From Streptomyces cupreus (GTDB taxonomy: Bacteria > Actinomycetota > Actinomycetes > Streptomycetales > Streptomycetaceae): a stretch of 62,636 nt of DNA. Positions within the stretch are counted from its first letter, which is position 1, and each line of letters starts with the position of its first letter. A program made the position numbers and the translations under genes. Where the stretch lies: assembly GCF_014257025.1 (NCBI RefSeq), contig NZ_JACMSF010000053.1:1-62636 (forward strand). Reading direction: 5' to 3'. Shown in pieces: positions 15,626 through 26,400 of the stretch. Under the pieces are notes generated by a model. It ran no database searches, was not told where the DNA came from, and saw only the letters and a list, made by a program, of their open reading frames with translations.

Positions 15626-18600
15626 ATGGGTTGCACCGGCGTCACATCTGCGCAGGAAGCCATGTGGCTCGCGCAGGAGTTCACTCCTGACGTACCGAAC
15701 AACGTGGCGACTCTCTGGGACATCGACGGTGACCTGGACACCGCCCTGCTCGCCACGGCCCTGCGGGCGGCGGTGGCGGAAGCCGACGCGCTGAGGGTCA
15801 ACTTCCGCCGCGACGACGGACTGCGGCCGGTCGCCCGGGACCTCGGGGCGTGGGAGCCGTTCCGCCTCGACGTCGGCGACGCCGCCGACCCCGCCGACGC
15901 GGCTCGCGCCGCCGTCGCCGATCTCGTGCGCCGGCCCTTCGACCTGACCGAGGACGCGCTGCTGCGGATCGGCTCGATCCGGCTGGGCCCCGGCCGTCAC
16001 CTGCTCGTGCTCGTCTTCCACCACATCCTCACCGACGCCTTCGGCGTTCTGACCCTGCTGTCCCGGCGGATCGCCGAGATCTACCGCGCGCTGCGCGCCG
16101 GCTCCGCGTTGCCGGAGGGCGCCCCGAACCCGCCGGAGGACGCGGCGGCGAAGGACGCCGCCTACCGGGCGTCGAAGCGGTTCGCCGACGCCGAGCGGTT
16201 CTGGCGCGACTACCTCGCCGGAGACCTGCCCGCCGCCCGTCTGCCCGCCGGTGTCCGCCCGGGCGTCGACGCCCCCGCCGGCGAGCCCGGGTACTGGGAC
16301 GGCCTCACCGCACCGCAGGAGATGTCCACCCGCACCGCGACGGTTTCGGCCGCCGAACTCGCCGCCTGGGAACACGCCTCCGCCGCAGCCGGGACCTCGG
16401 TGCCCGACCTGATCGCCTCGGCCGCCACCGCGTTTCTGGGGCACATGTGCGGTCTGTCCGAGCCGCTGCTGACCATCACCGTCAATCACCGCGTCGGCGC
16501 ACTGCGCCGCTCCCTCGGCCTGCTCTCCAACCGGGTGCCGCTGCGCTCGCGGGTGGACCCCGCGGCCGACTTCGTGGAACTGGCCGAGGCGCTCGGCCGG
16601 GAGCGGCGCCGTGTCCTGCGGCACGCCCGGCACGACATATCCCTGATCAAACGGGCCACCGGCCACGCCGGCGACGCGCGCAGCCCGTTCGGCGCCGTCG
16701 TCAACGTGCTCCCTTCCGTCGAAGCACTCGACCTGGCGGGCGCCTCAGCCCACTTCGCCGGTGGCACCTTCGGCGTGATCGACGAGGTGATGGTCTGCGT
16801 CTACACCGACGGAAGGGCCGACAGCGACCTGTACATCCGGTTCGACGCGCCGCGGGCAGAGTACGACGACCAGGACATCGCCGGGCTCGCCGAGCGGTTC
16901 GTGACGTTCCTGCGTACGGCCCTGGCCGACCCGCACGCCCCGGTCGGGACCGTCACCGCGCTGCACTCCGCCGAACGCCGCGCGCTGCTCACCGAGTACG
17001 CCGGACTCACGGTGACCCCGCCGCCGGCGACCCTGACCGAACTGCTGGACCGACAGGCCCGAGCCACCCCGGACGCCGTCGCGCTGACCTTCGAGGATTC
17101 CCGGATGACCTACCGGGAACTGGCCGAGAGGTCCGGCCGGCTCGCCCGCCTGCTGACAGAGCGTGGCGCCGGGCCCGAGCGGTTCGTCGCGGTCGCCGTG
17201 CCCCGTTCCCCGGAACTGGTCGTCGCCCTGATCGCGGTCCTCAGAGCGGGCGCCGCCTACGTCCCCGTCGATCCGGACTACCCGGCCGCGCGGGTCGAGT
17301 TCATGCTCGCCGACGCCGGGCCCGCGCTGCTGCTGACGGTCAAGGACATCGCGGACCGGCTGCCCCGGACGGATGTCCCCGTGGTCATGGTCGACGACGC
17401 TCCGCTCACCGAAGGGCCCGCCATCTGTGCCAGGCACGGTGTCGACCACCCCGCGTACATGATCTACACCTCGGGATCGACCGGGCGCCCCAAGGGCGTC
17501 GTCGTCACCCACGCCGCGATCGTCAACCGGCTGCTCTGGATGCAGGATCGCTTCCGGCTCGACGGCACCGACCGGGTCCTGCAGAAGACGTCCGCCTCGT
17601 TCGACGTGTCCGTCTGGGAGTTCTTCTGGCCACTGATCACCGGCGCCACCCTGGTGGTCGCCCGGCCGGACGGGCACCGCGACCCGGACTACCTCGCCGA
17701 GGTGATCCGGCGGGCCGGCGTCACGACGGCGCACTTCGTCCCGTCGATGCTGGCCGAGTTCGTCACCGAGGAGACGGCTGCCGCGTGCACCGGTCTGCGC
17801 CGCGTCGTGTGCAGCGGAGAGGCGCTGCCGGCCGAGCTGGCCGCGCGGTTCCACCGGACCTTCGGCGTGCCGCTGCACAACCTGTACGGGCCGACCGAGG
17901 CGGCCGTGGACGTCACCGCGTGGCAGTACCGGCCCGGGGCGCGGACGATACCGATCGGCACCCCGATCTGGAACACCGCGCTCTATGTCCTCGACAGCCG
18001 GCTGCGACCGCTGCCGCCCGGCGTCTTCGGCGACCTCTACATCGCGGGCGCCGGACTCGCCCGGGGCTACCACGACCGCCGGGGCCTGACTGCGGAGCGC
18101 TTCGTGGCCTGCCCCTTCGGGGAACCGGGGCGGCGCATGTACCGGACCGGCGACCTGGCGCGCTGGAACGCCGACGGCGAGCTGGAGTTCGCCGGCCGCG
18201 CCGACCACCAGGTGAAGATCCGCGGCTTCCGGGTCGAGCCCCAGGAGATCGAGGACACGCTGACCGACCACCCTGGCGTACTCAGGGCGGCCGTCGTCGC
18301 CCGGCCCGGCCGAGGCGCGGACGGAGCCGCGCAGCTCGTCGCCTACGTCGTCCCGGCCACCTCCGGCGGCAGCGGCCCGACCGGCACCGACTGGGATCTG
18401 CACGCCGGTCTGGACCTCGCCGAGCTGCGGGGCTTCGTCGCGGCCCGGCTGCCCGCCCACCTGGTGCCCGCTGCCTTCGTCGCGCTGGACCGAATGCCGG
18501 TGACCGCGAACGGCAAACTGGACCGGGCCGGGCTGCCCGAGCCGGAGGTCACCGGCCGTGCCCACCGGCCACCCCGGACCGGTGACGAGAGCCTCCTGGC

Positions 18601-21600
18601 CGCCGCGTTCGCCGAGGTGCTCGGCCTGAGCGACATCGGAGTGGACGACGACTTCTTCGCTCTGGGCGGCGACAGCATCCGGGCGATCCAGGTGGTGGCC
18701 CGCGCCCGCGCCGGCGGTCTCGCGTTCAGCCCGCGCACCGTGTTCGAGTGCCGCACCGTCGCCGCGCTCGCGCAGGCCGCGACCCGCGACACCGCCCCGG
18801 CGGCCCTCACCGAACTCGAGGGCGGGGGCGTCGGCCTGCTGCCGCTGCCCCCCATGGCCCGGTTGCACGCTGAGCGGGGCCCCGGCCTGGACCGCCTCGC
18901 CCAGTGGCTGGTGCTGGAGCTGCCCGCAGCCGTCGACCTCCCCGGCCTCACCGCGGCCCTGCGCTGCGTCCTGGACCGGCACGACGTCCTGCGCTCACGG
19001 CTGACGGACGACGGCCTGCTGGTGCAGCCACCCGGCACTGTGGACGCCGGCGCGCTTGTCGGCCGGGTCGACTGCCCGGGGGACTGGGACGGCGAGGCGT
19101 GGCAGACCCTGCTGCGCGCCGAGGCCGCCGAGGCCGTGCGGCACATCGACGCCCGGACCGGGCAGATGCTCCGGCTGGTCTGGTTCCGGGGGGCCGCGGG
19201 CGGGCCCGGGCGGCTGCTGGTCGTGGCCCACCACCTGGTCGTCGACGGCATGTCCTGGCGGGTGCTGCTGCCCGACCTGGCCGCGGCCTGGCGCCAGGTC
19301 CAGGACGGCCGAACCCCCGCGTTGCCGCGGGTGGGCACCTCCCTGCGCCGATGGCTGCACGCCCTGGCCGACGAGGCGGCCCGCCCTGAACGGGTGGCGG
19401 AGGTGGCGTTGTGGCGCGACCTGCTCGCGGCCCCCGTCGCACCCGTGGGCTCCCGGCCGCTCGACCCCGGCCGGGACCTCACCTCCACCACCGACACTGT
19501 CCGGGTGGAGCTCCCGGCCGACCTCACGGACGCGATCCTGACCTCCGTCCCCGCGGCCTACCGCAGCGGCGCGGACGACGTCCTGCTCACCGCCCTCGTC
19601 CTCGCGCTGGCCCGGGAACGGCGGGGTCTCACCGACGGCACGACGGTCGTACGGCTGGAAGGGCACGGCCGGCAGGAGGAGCTGGTGCCGGGTGCGGACC
19701 TGTCCCGCACGGTCGGCTGGTTCACCACGGTCACCCCCGTACGCCTCGACATCTCGGGGATCGACGTCGACGCCGCGATCACCGGAGGAGCCGCCGCCGG
19801 TGACGCCCTCAAGCGGGTGAAGGAGCAGCGGCGGGCCCTGCCCGACCAGGGCATCGGCTACACCCTGCTGCGCTACGTCAACGACGACACCGCGGCGCTG
19901 CTGAGCCCGTGTCCGGCCGACGACATCGGATTCAACTTCCTGGGCCGTTTCTCCTTCGAACGCCCGGAGCCGGCACCCGGCCAGGACCCCACCCGCGGCT
20001 CCGGATGGACCCCGGCGCCCGAATGCGCCGAGTTGGTCGCCGCGCCCGCCGCGGACATGCCGACGCCCAGCGCCCTCGAACTGAACGCCCTGGTGACCGG
20101 CACCGGCGACGACGCGCGCCTCACCGCCCTGTTCACCTTCGCCACCGGAGCTCTGACCGCCGACGAGGTCCGCGCCCTGTCCCGCACCTGGTGCGCCGCC
20201 CTGCGCGGCCTGCGGAACCTGGTCGAGTCCGGCGGTCGGGGCCTGACCCCGTCCGACGTCCCGCTGCTCACCGTCAGCCAGGAAGAACTGGACGACTGGC
20301 AACGGCGCTTCGGACGCGTCAGCGACGTATGGCCGCTCACGCCGTTGCAGGACGGGCTGCTGTACCACACGATGCTCGCGCAGAGCGCGTCCGAGGCGTA
20401 CCAGACGCAGTTCGTGTTCCGGCTCGAAGGCCCGGTGGACCCGGCGCGCCTGCGGGCGGCGGGCCAGGCCCTGCTCGACCGTCACCCGAACCTGCGGGCC
20501 GCGTTCCAGCCGAGCGCCACCGGTGAGCCCGTGCAGGTCGTCGTGGACGACGTCCCGCTGCCCTGGCGGCACCTCGACCTCACCGGCGAGGCCGACGCCG
20601 CCACGCGGCTGGAGGAGATCCTCGCCGAGGAGCGGGACGCCCGCTTCCGCCCGGACAGCCCACCGCTGCTGCGCCTGACCCTCGTCACGCTCGGCCCCCG
20701 GCACGCCGAACTGGCCCTCACCGCTCACCACGTGCTGCTCGACGGCTGGTCGGTGCCGCTCATCGAGCGCGAGTTGATGGACCTGTACATGGCCGGCGGC
20801 GCCGGCACCGCACCGGCGCGCCCGCGCGGCTACCGGGACTTCCTGAGCTGGCTGTCACGGCAGGACACGGCACGCTCCACCCGCGCGTGGGCTGAGGAAC
20901 TCGCCGGTGTGGCGGAGCCGACCCTGCTGGCACCCACGACGCCCGGGGCCCAGCCGGCCGGCATCGGCAGCGGGCAGATCGACGTGCCGCTCACCGGCGA
21001 GGACACCACCAGGTTGGCGCGCCGGGCCGCGGAGTGGGGCGTCACCATCAACACCCTGGTGCAGGGCGCCTGGGCCATGGTGCTGGCGCAGCTCACCGGC
21101 GGCGAGGAGGTGCTGTTCGGCGCCACGGTCGCGGGCCGGCCCTCCGGGCTGCCGGGCGCGGACACCACGATCGGCCTGTTCATCAACACGGTGCCCGTGC
21201 GGGTGCGATGCACGCCGGCCGACCCGGTCCCGGAGGTGCTCGGCCGGCTCCAGGACGCCCAGGCGAGACTGCTGGACCATCACCATGTGGGGCTCGCCGA
21301 CATCCAGCGGGCGACCGGGCTGAAGGAACTGTTCGACACGCTGGTGGTGTTCGAGTCGTTCCCCGTCGACCGGTCCAGCCACGCGGCGGCAGGCGCTTCG
21401 GCGCAACCGGTGGTGACCGGTATCCGCCCGTACGCCCCGCCGCACTATCCGCTGACCGTGATCGCGGCGGCCGACCCGCTGCTGCGGATCTCCTTCCAGT
21501 ACCGCCGCAACGTCTTTGAGCGGACCGCCGTGGAGGCGCTCGCCGATCGGCTGGTGCGGGTGCTGCGGCAGTTCGCCGCCGGTTCGCGGGCCACCGTCGG

Positions 21601-23419
21601 CGCGCTCGACGTGCTGTCCGACGCCGAGCGCGAACAGGTGCTGCACGGCTGGAACGACACCGCGGTCCCGCCCCCGGAGCGCACCGTCGCCGACCTGGTC
21701 ACGGCGCGGGCGGCCCAGACGCCGGACACGGTCTGTGTCGAGTCCCGCGGGCACCGGCTGACCTACCGGGAGCTGGACGAGCGAGCCGGCCGGCTGGCGC
21801 ACTGGCTGGCCGGGCAGGGCGTGGGTCCGGAGTCCCGGGTCGTGGTGCTGCTTCCCCGCTCTGCCGACCTGGTGGTGGCCCTGCTGGCCGTGTGGAAGGC
21901 CGGCGGCACGTATGTGCCGGTGGACCCGGAGTATCCGGCCGCCCGGGTGCGGGCCGTGGTCGAGGACAGCGCACCGGTGCTGGTCCTCGATGAGAAGAGG
22001 CTGGCCGGGGTGGACCTGTCCGACCGGTCCCCTCACCCTGCCCACGGCCCGCGCGTTCCGGTCGGCGCCGACCACGCCGCCTACGTCATCTACACCTCCG
22101 GCTCCACTGGGACGCCCAAGGGCGTAGTGGTCCGGCACGGTGCGCTGGCGACCCTGCTGACCGGCATGCAGGATCGATTCACCCTGACGCCGGACGACCG
22201 GCTGCTGGCCTGCGCCACCGTTGCGTTCGACATCGCCGCGCTGGAACTCTTCCTGCCCCTGCTCGCCGGCGGCCGGGTGGTACTGGCCGGCAAGGACGAC
22301 ATCACCCAGCCGCCGGCACTGCTCGACCTCGTCGAACGGTCCGGCGTCACCGTCATGCAGGCCACCCCCGCGCTGTGGCAGAGCCTGGTCACCCACGCGC
22401 CGGCCTGTCTGACCGGGTTGCGGGTGATCTCCACCGGCGAGGCCCTGCCTCTGGCGCTCGCCGAGACCCTGTGTCGGCACGCCGCCGAGGTCACCAACCT
22501 CTACGGCCCGACCGAGACCACCGTCTACGCCACCGCCGCCCGTCTGCTCCCCGGCCACTCCGGCATGCCTCCCTCCGTCGGCGGCCCGGTCGCCGGCACC
22601 CGGATCCTCGTGCTGGACCGGGCGCTGCGTCCGGTGCCGCCCGGCGCTGCCGGTGACCTCTGGATCGCCGGCGAGGGCCTGGCCCGCGGCTACCACGACA
22701 GGCCGGGCATGACCGCGGAGCGGTTCGTGGCCTGCCCGTTCGGGCCACCGGGCGCCCGGATGTACCGCAGCGGGGATCTCGCCCGCTGGACGGTCACGGG
22801 TGAGGTGGAGTACCTCGGCCGCTCCGACCACCAGATCAAACTGCGCGGCTACCGGATCGAGCCCGCCGAGATCGAGCACACCCTGACCCGCCACCCCGCG
22901 GTCAGCCGGGCTGTCGTCATCGCCCGCGAGGACCGGCCGGGGGACCGCCGGCTGGTGGCGTACGTGGTCCCGGAGACCGGCGCCGAACCGCCCACCACGG
23001 AGCTCCTGCGGGAGGCGGTCGGAGAGCGGCTGCCGGCCTATATGATCCCGGCCGCGTTCGTGACACTCACGGAACTGCCACTCACGCCGAACGGCAAGCT
23101 CGACCGTTCCGCCCTGCCCCGCCCGGAGTTCGCCGGGGACGAGTACCGAGCTCCCCGCACACCCCGGGAAGAGACGCTGTGCGCGCTGTTCGCCGAGGTT
23201 CTGGGCGCCGAGCGGATCGGTCTCGACGACGATTTCTTCCTCCTGGGCGGCCATTCACTGATGGCCACCCGGCTGGTGGCCCGGGTACGCGCGGAAATGG
23301 GCGTGGAAATCCCGATGCGCATCCTCTTCACCGCCCCGACCGTCGCTGAACTGACCGCCCGCTGGAACGAGATGCCGGCCTCCACTCGAAAGCCGCTGCG
23401 GAGAATGACCGAAAGGTAG
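15626..23419 (+). CDS. NRPS1: C-A(Ser)-T-E-C-A(small)-T (Ecm6/TrsI-like)
   Basis: 2597 residues. The domains are: C (about 1-440; HHILTDAFG at 131), A1 (465-965; YTSGSTGRPKG near 614), T1 (980-1050; LGGDS, the form seen before epimerases), E (1065-1510; HHLVVDGMSWR near 1202), C2 (1550-1985; HHVLLDGWS near 1700, the type that takes a D-donor), A2 (2010-2475) and T2 (2505-2575; LGGHS). By eye the A1 pocket reads DVWHVSLVDK, which is serine. A2 reads DILQITLVYK, closest to Gly/Ala codes. The first C domain must condense the chromophore acid onto serine. The product is chromophore-D-Ser-(Ala or Gly). NRPS2 starts 8 bp downstream. Confidence 0.9.
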   Translation: MGCTGVTSAQEAMWLAQEFTPDVPNNVATLWDIDGDLDTALLATALRAAVAEADALRVNFRRDDGLRPVARDLGAWEPFRLDVGDAADPADAARAAVADLVRRPFDLTEDALLRIGSIRLGPGRHLLVLVFHHILTDAFGVLTLLSRRIAEIYRALRAGSALPEGAPNPPEDAAAKDAAYRASKRFADAERFWRDYLAGDLPAARLPAGVRPGVDAPAGEPGYWDGLTAPQEMSTRTATVSAAELAAWEHASAAAGTSVPDLIASAATAFLGHMCGLSEPLLTITVNHRVGALRRSLGLLSNRVPLRSRVDPAADFVELAEALGRERRRVLRHARHDISLIKRATGHAGDARSPFGAVVNVLPSVEALDLAGASAHFAGGTFGVIDEVMVCVYTDGRADSDLYIRFDAPRAEYDDQDIAGLAERFVTFLRTALADPHAPVGTVTALHSAERRALLTEYAGLTVTPPPATLTELLDRQARATPDAVALTFEDSRMTYRELAERSGRLARLLTERGAGPERFVAVAVPRSPELVVALIAVLRAGAAYVPVDPDYPAARVEFMLADAGPALLLTVKDIADRLPRTDVPVVMVDDAPLTEGPAICARHGVDHPAYMIYTSGSTGRPKGVVVTHAAIVNRLLWMQDRFRLDGTDRVLQKTSASFDVSVWEFFWPLITGATLVVARPDGHRDPDYLAEVIRRAGVTTAHFVPSMLAEFVTEETAAACTGLRRVVCSGEALPAELAARFHRTFGVPLHNLYGPTEAAVDVTAWQYRPGARTIPIGTPIWNTALYVLDSRLRPLPPGVFGDLYIAGAGLARGYHDRRGLTAERFVACPFGEPGRRMYRTGDLARWNADGELEFAGRADHQVKIRGFRVEPQEIEDTLTDHPGVLRAAVVARPGRGADGAAQLVAYVVPATSGGSGPTGTDWDLHAGLDLAELRGFVAARLPAHLVPAAFVALDRMPVTANGKLDRAGLPEPEVTGRAHRPPRTGDESLLAAAFAEVLGLSDIGVDDDFFALGGDSIRAIQVVARARAGGLAFSPRTVFECRTVAALAQAATRDTAPAALTELEGGGVGLLPLPPMARLHAERGPGLDRLAQWLVLELPAAVDLPGLTAALRCVLDRHDVLRSRLTDDGLLVQPPGTVDAGALVGRVDCPGDWDGEAWQTLLRAEAAEAVRHIDARTGQMLRLVWFRGAAGGPGRLLVVAHHLVVDGMSWRVLLPDLAAAWRQVQDGRTPALPRVGTSLRRWLHALADEAARPERVAEVALWRDLLAAPVAPVGSRPLDPGRDLTSTTDTVRVELPADLTDAILTSVPAAYRSGADDVLLTALVLALARERRGLTDGTTVVRLEGHGRQEELVPGADLSRTVGWFTTVTPVRLDISGIDVDAAITGGAAAGDALKRVKEQRRALPDQGIGYTLLRYVNDDTAALLSPCPADDIGFNFLGRFSFERPEPAPGQDPTRGSGWTPAPECAELVAAPAADMPTPSALELNALVTGTGDDARLTALFTFATGALTADEVRALSRTWCAALRGLRNLVESGGRGLTPSDVPLLTVSQEELDDWQRRFGRVSDVWPLTPLQDGLLYHTMLAQSASEAYQTQFVFRLEGPVDPARLRAAGQALLDRHPNLRAAFQPSATGEPVQVVVDDVPLPWRHLDLTGEADAATRLEEILAEERDARFRPDSPPLLRLTLVTLGPRHAELALTAHHVLLDGWSVPLIERELMDLYMAGGAGTAPARPRGYRDFLSWLSRQDTARSTRAWAEELAGVAEPTLLAPTTPGAQPAGIGSGQIDVPLTGEDTTRLARRAAEWGVTINTLVQGAWAMVLAQLTGGEEVLFGATVAGRPSGLPGADTTIGLFINTVPVRVRCTPADPVPEVLGRLQDAQARLLDHHHVGLADIQRATGLKELFDTLVVFESFPVDRSSHAAAGASAQPVVTGIRPYAPPHYPLTVIAAADPLLRISFQYRRNVFERTAVEALADRLVRVLRQFAAGSRATVGALDVLSDAEREQVLHGWNDTAVPPPERTVADLVTARAAQTPDTVCVESRGHRLTYRELDERAGRLAHWLAGQGVGPESRVVVLLPRSADLVVALLAVWKAGGTYVPVDPEYPAARVRAVVEDSAPVLVLDEKRLAGVDLSDRSPHPAHGPRVPVGADHAAYVIYTSGSTGTPKGVVVRHGALATLLTGMQDRFTLTPDDRLLACATVAFDIAALELFLPLLAGGRVVLAGKDDITQPPALLDLVERSGVTVMQATPALWQSLVTHAPACLTGLRVISTGEALPLALAETLCRHAAEVTNLYGPTETTVYATAARLLPGHSGMPPSVGGPVAGTRILVLDRALRPVPPGAAGDLWIAGEGLARGYHDRPGMTAERFVACPFGPPGARMYRSGDLARWTVTGEVEYLGRSDHQIKLRGYRIEPAEIEHTLTRHPAVSRAVVIAREDRPGDRRLVAYVVPETGAEPPTTELLREAVGERLPAYMIPAAFVTLTELPLTPNGKLDRSALPRPEFAGDEYRAPRTPREETLCALFAEVLGAERIGLDDDFFLLGGHSLMATRLVARVRAEMGVEIPMRILFTAPTVAELTARWNEMPASTRKPLRRMTER

Positions 23420-23427
23420 GAAAAACC

Positions 23428-26400
23428 ATGACCCCCCTGTCGTACGCGCAGCGGCGAATGTGGTTCATCAACCGCTTCGAAGGCCCTTCCTCCACCTACA
23501 ACATCCCGCTGCTCCTGCGCTGCCACGGCCCGCTCGACACCGTCGCGCTGCGGGCGGCGTTTCGCGACGTGATGGTGCGCCACGAAGTCCTGCGCACGGT
23601 CTTCGCGGAGACCGACGGCCAGCCGTACCAGCGTGTTCTCGACCCTGCCGAAATCGAACTGCCCTGGCAGGACTGGGGCCGGGTGGCCCCCGAGCGGGTG
23701 CCCGGCGTGGTGGCGTCGGTGAGCGGCAGCTGGTTCGACCTGTCGACCGACGTGCCGCTGCGCGGTTGCGTCCTCCAGAGCGGCGACGAGGAGTTCCTGG
23801 TGGTCCTGGTGATCCACCACATCGCAGGCGACGGCGGCTCGCTGGCTCCGCTGGCCCGTGACGTGTCGACGGCCTACCGGGCCCGGGTGACCGGCACGGC
23901 ACCGGACTGGCCCGAACTGCCTGTGCAGTACTCGGACTACGCGCTGTGGCAGCAGGAAATGCTGGGTGACGAAAAGGATCCGGACAGCGTCGTCTCCGTC
24001 CAGAGCGCCTATTGGCGCGAGGAACTGGCCGGTTTGTCCAAGCCTCTTCCCTTGCCCCTGGACCGGCCCCGTCCCGAGGTGGCGAGTTTCCGGGGCGGAT
24101 CGGTTCCGATCGGGTTGTCCGCCGAACTGCGCGCCGCCGCGGAGAAGTTGGCGCAAACCAATGGTGTCACGACGGCGATAGTGCTCCAGGCCGCCTTGGT
24201 GGTATTGCTGCATCGGCTGGGAGGAGGCAAGGATGTGACCGTCGGCTCGCCGATCGCGGGCCGTACGGAGGACGCACTGAGTGAACTGGTGGGCTTTTTT
24301 GTCAATAGCTGGACGCTGCGCGTGCAGTTGACCGCGGACCGGACTTTCGAGTGGGTGCTTGAACAGGTACGGAAGAAGGCGCTTGCCGCCTACGATCACC
24401 AGGATGTGCCGTTCGAGCGGCTCGTGGAGCTGCTACGGCCGGAGCGGTCGACCGCCCACCACCCCCTGTTCCAGGTGGTGCTGGCGTGGCAGAACAACAC
24501 CCCACCGCACCTGGACCTGCCGGGTCTCACCGTGACGATGGAACCGCTGCCCACCGGCAGCGCGAAGTTCGACCTGTTCTTCAACCTGGCGCCGGACGAC
24601 TCCACCGGCTCCGTCGTGGGTGAGATCGAGTACGCCACCGACCTCTTCGACCGCTCCACCGTGGAGGACATCGCGGCACGGTTCGTGGCCGTTGTCGAGG
24701 AGGCCGTGGCCGACCCGAGGACCACCGTCGGCGCAGCGGCCGAGGCCGGGTCCGGCCGGTCCGGCGACACTCTCGACGCCGCCGAGCGCCACAAGATCCT
24801 CGTCGAGTGGAACGACACCGCCCGCCCCGTCCACTGCCCGGGACCGGTCCACCTGCTCTTCGAGGAGCAGGCCGCACGGCGCCCGGACGCCACCGCCCTG
24901 CGCTGGGCCGGCGGCACCATGACCTACGGCGAGCTGAACCGGTGGGCGAACCGCGTCGCCTGGGGCCTCAAGGAACGCGGCGTCGGCCCCGAGACCGTCG
25001 TCGGCGTCGGCGTCCCCCGCGGGCCGGCCATGATCGCCGCCGTCCTGGGCGTGCTCAAGGCGGGCGGCGCCTATCTGCCGCTCGAACCGGCGCTGCCCGC
25101 CGACCGCGTGGCCGGCATGCTCGCCGACGCCGGGTGCTCCCTCGTGCTGTCCACGCCGGACACCGAGCGCTGGGCCCTGCCGGACGGCGTCCGGCTCGTC
25201 GAACTCGCCGACGCCCGGTCGCCCGGCGCCGACCACGATCCGGAACCGGCCGCGGGACCGGACAACACGGCGTACATCATCTTCACCTCCGGCAGCACCG
25301 GGAAGCCGAAGGGCGTCGCGGTCACCCACCGCCCGGTGCACAACCTGCTCGACTGGTGTTACCGCACGTTCGCGTTCGGCCCCGACGACGTCGTCCTGTG
25401 CGTCACCTCGCTCGGCTTCGACCTCTCCGTCTTCGACATCTTCGGCCTGCTCGGCTGCGGCGGAGGCGTCTACATCGCGGACGCCGTCCAGCAGCGCGAT
25501 CCGCAGTTGCTCCTGGACGTCCTGCTCACGGAGCCGATCACCTTCTGGGACTCGGTGCCCACCACCCTCAACCAGGTCGCATCCCTGCTCACGGAGGACG
25601 GCGGGTACCAGGGCACCGACGACCTGCGTCTGGTGTTCCTCTCCGGCGACTACACCCCGCTGTCGCTGCCCGACGAGGTCCGCCGGGTGTTCACCGGCGC
25701 GGAGATCGTCAGCCTCGGCGGCGCCACCGAGGCGACGGTGTGGTCCAACTACTTCCGGGTCCGGGAGATCGACCCGGCCTGGCGCAGCATCCCCTACGGC
25801 CGTCCCATCGACAACGCCCGCTACTACGTGCTCGACGAGAACATGGAGCCGTGCCCCGTCGGCGTCGAGGGAGACCTGTACATCGGCGGGGACTGCCTCT
25901 GCGTCGGCTACGTCAACCGGCCCGAGCTGACCGCGGAACGTTTCGTCCGCGACCCGTTCAGCGCGCGTGAGGGCGACAGGCTGTACCGCACCGGCGACCG
26001 CGCCAGCTTCTTCCCGGACGGCAACATCTGCTTCCTCGGCCGTGCCGACAACCAGGTCAAGCTGCGCGGGTTCCGCGTCGAGCCCGGCGAGATCGAGCAC
26101 GCCCTGGTCCGGCACCCGGCCGTCCGTCAGGCCATCGTCACCGCCCGCGAGGACCAGCCCGGCGACCTGCGCCTGGTCGCCTACGTCGTCCCCGACACCG
26201 GCGCCCTGCCGCCCGCCTGCGGCACCGACGACCAGGTGGGGGAGTGGCAGGAGGTCTACGACCAGACCTACTCCGACGACAGCGGACACGGATTCGGTGA
26301 GGACTTCACCGGCTGGAACAACTCCTCCACCGGTGAGCCGATCCCGCTCGAGGAGATGCGGGCCTGGCGCGACGCCGCCGTGAAGGGCGTCCTGTGCTGG

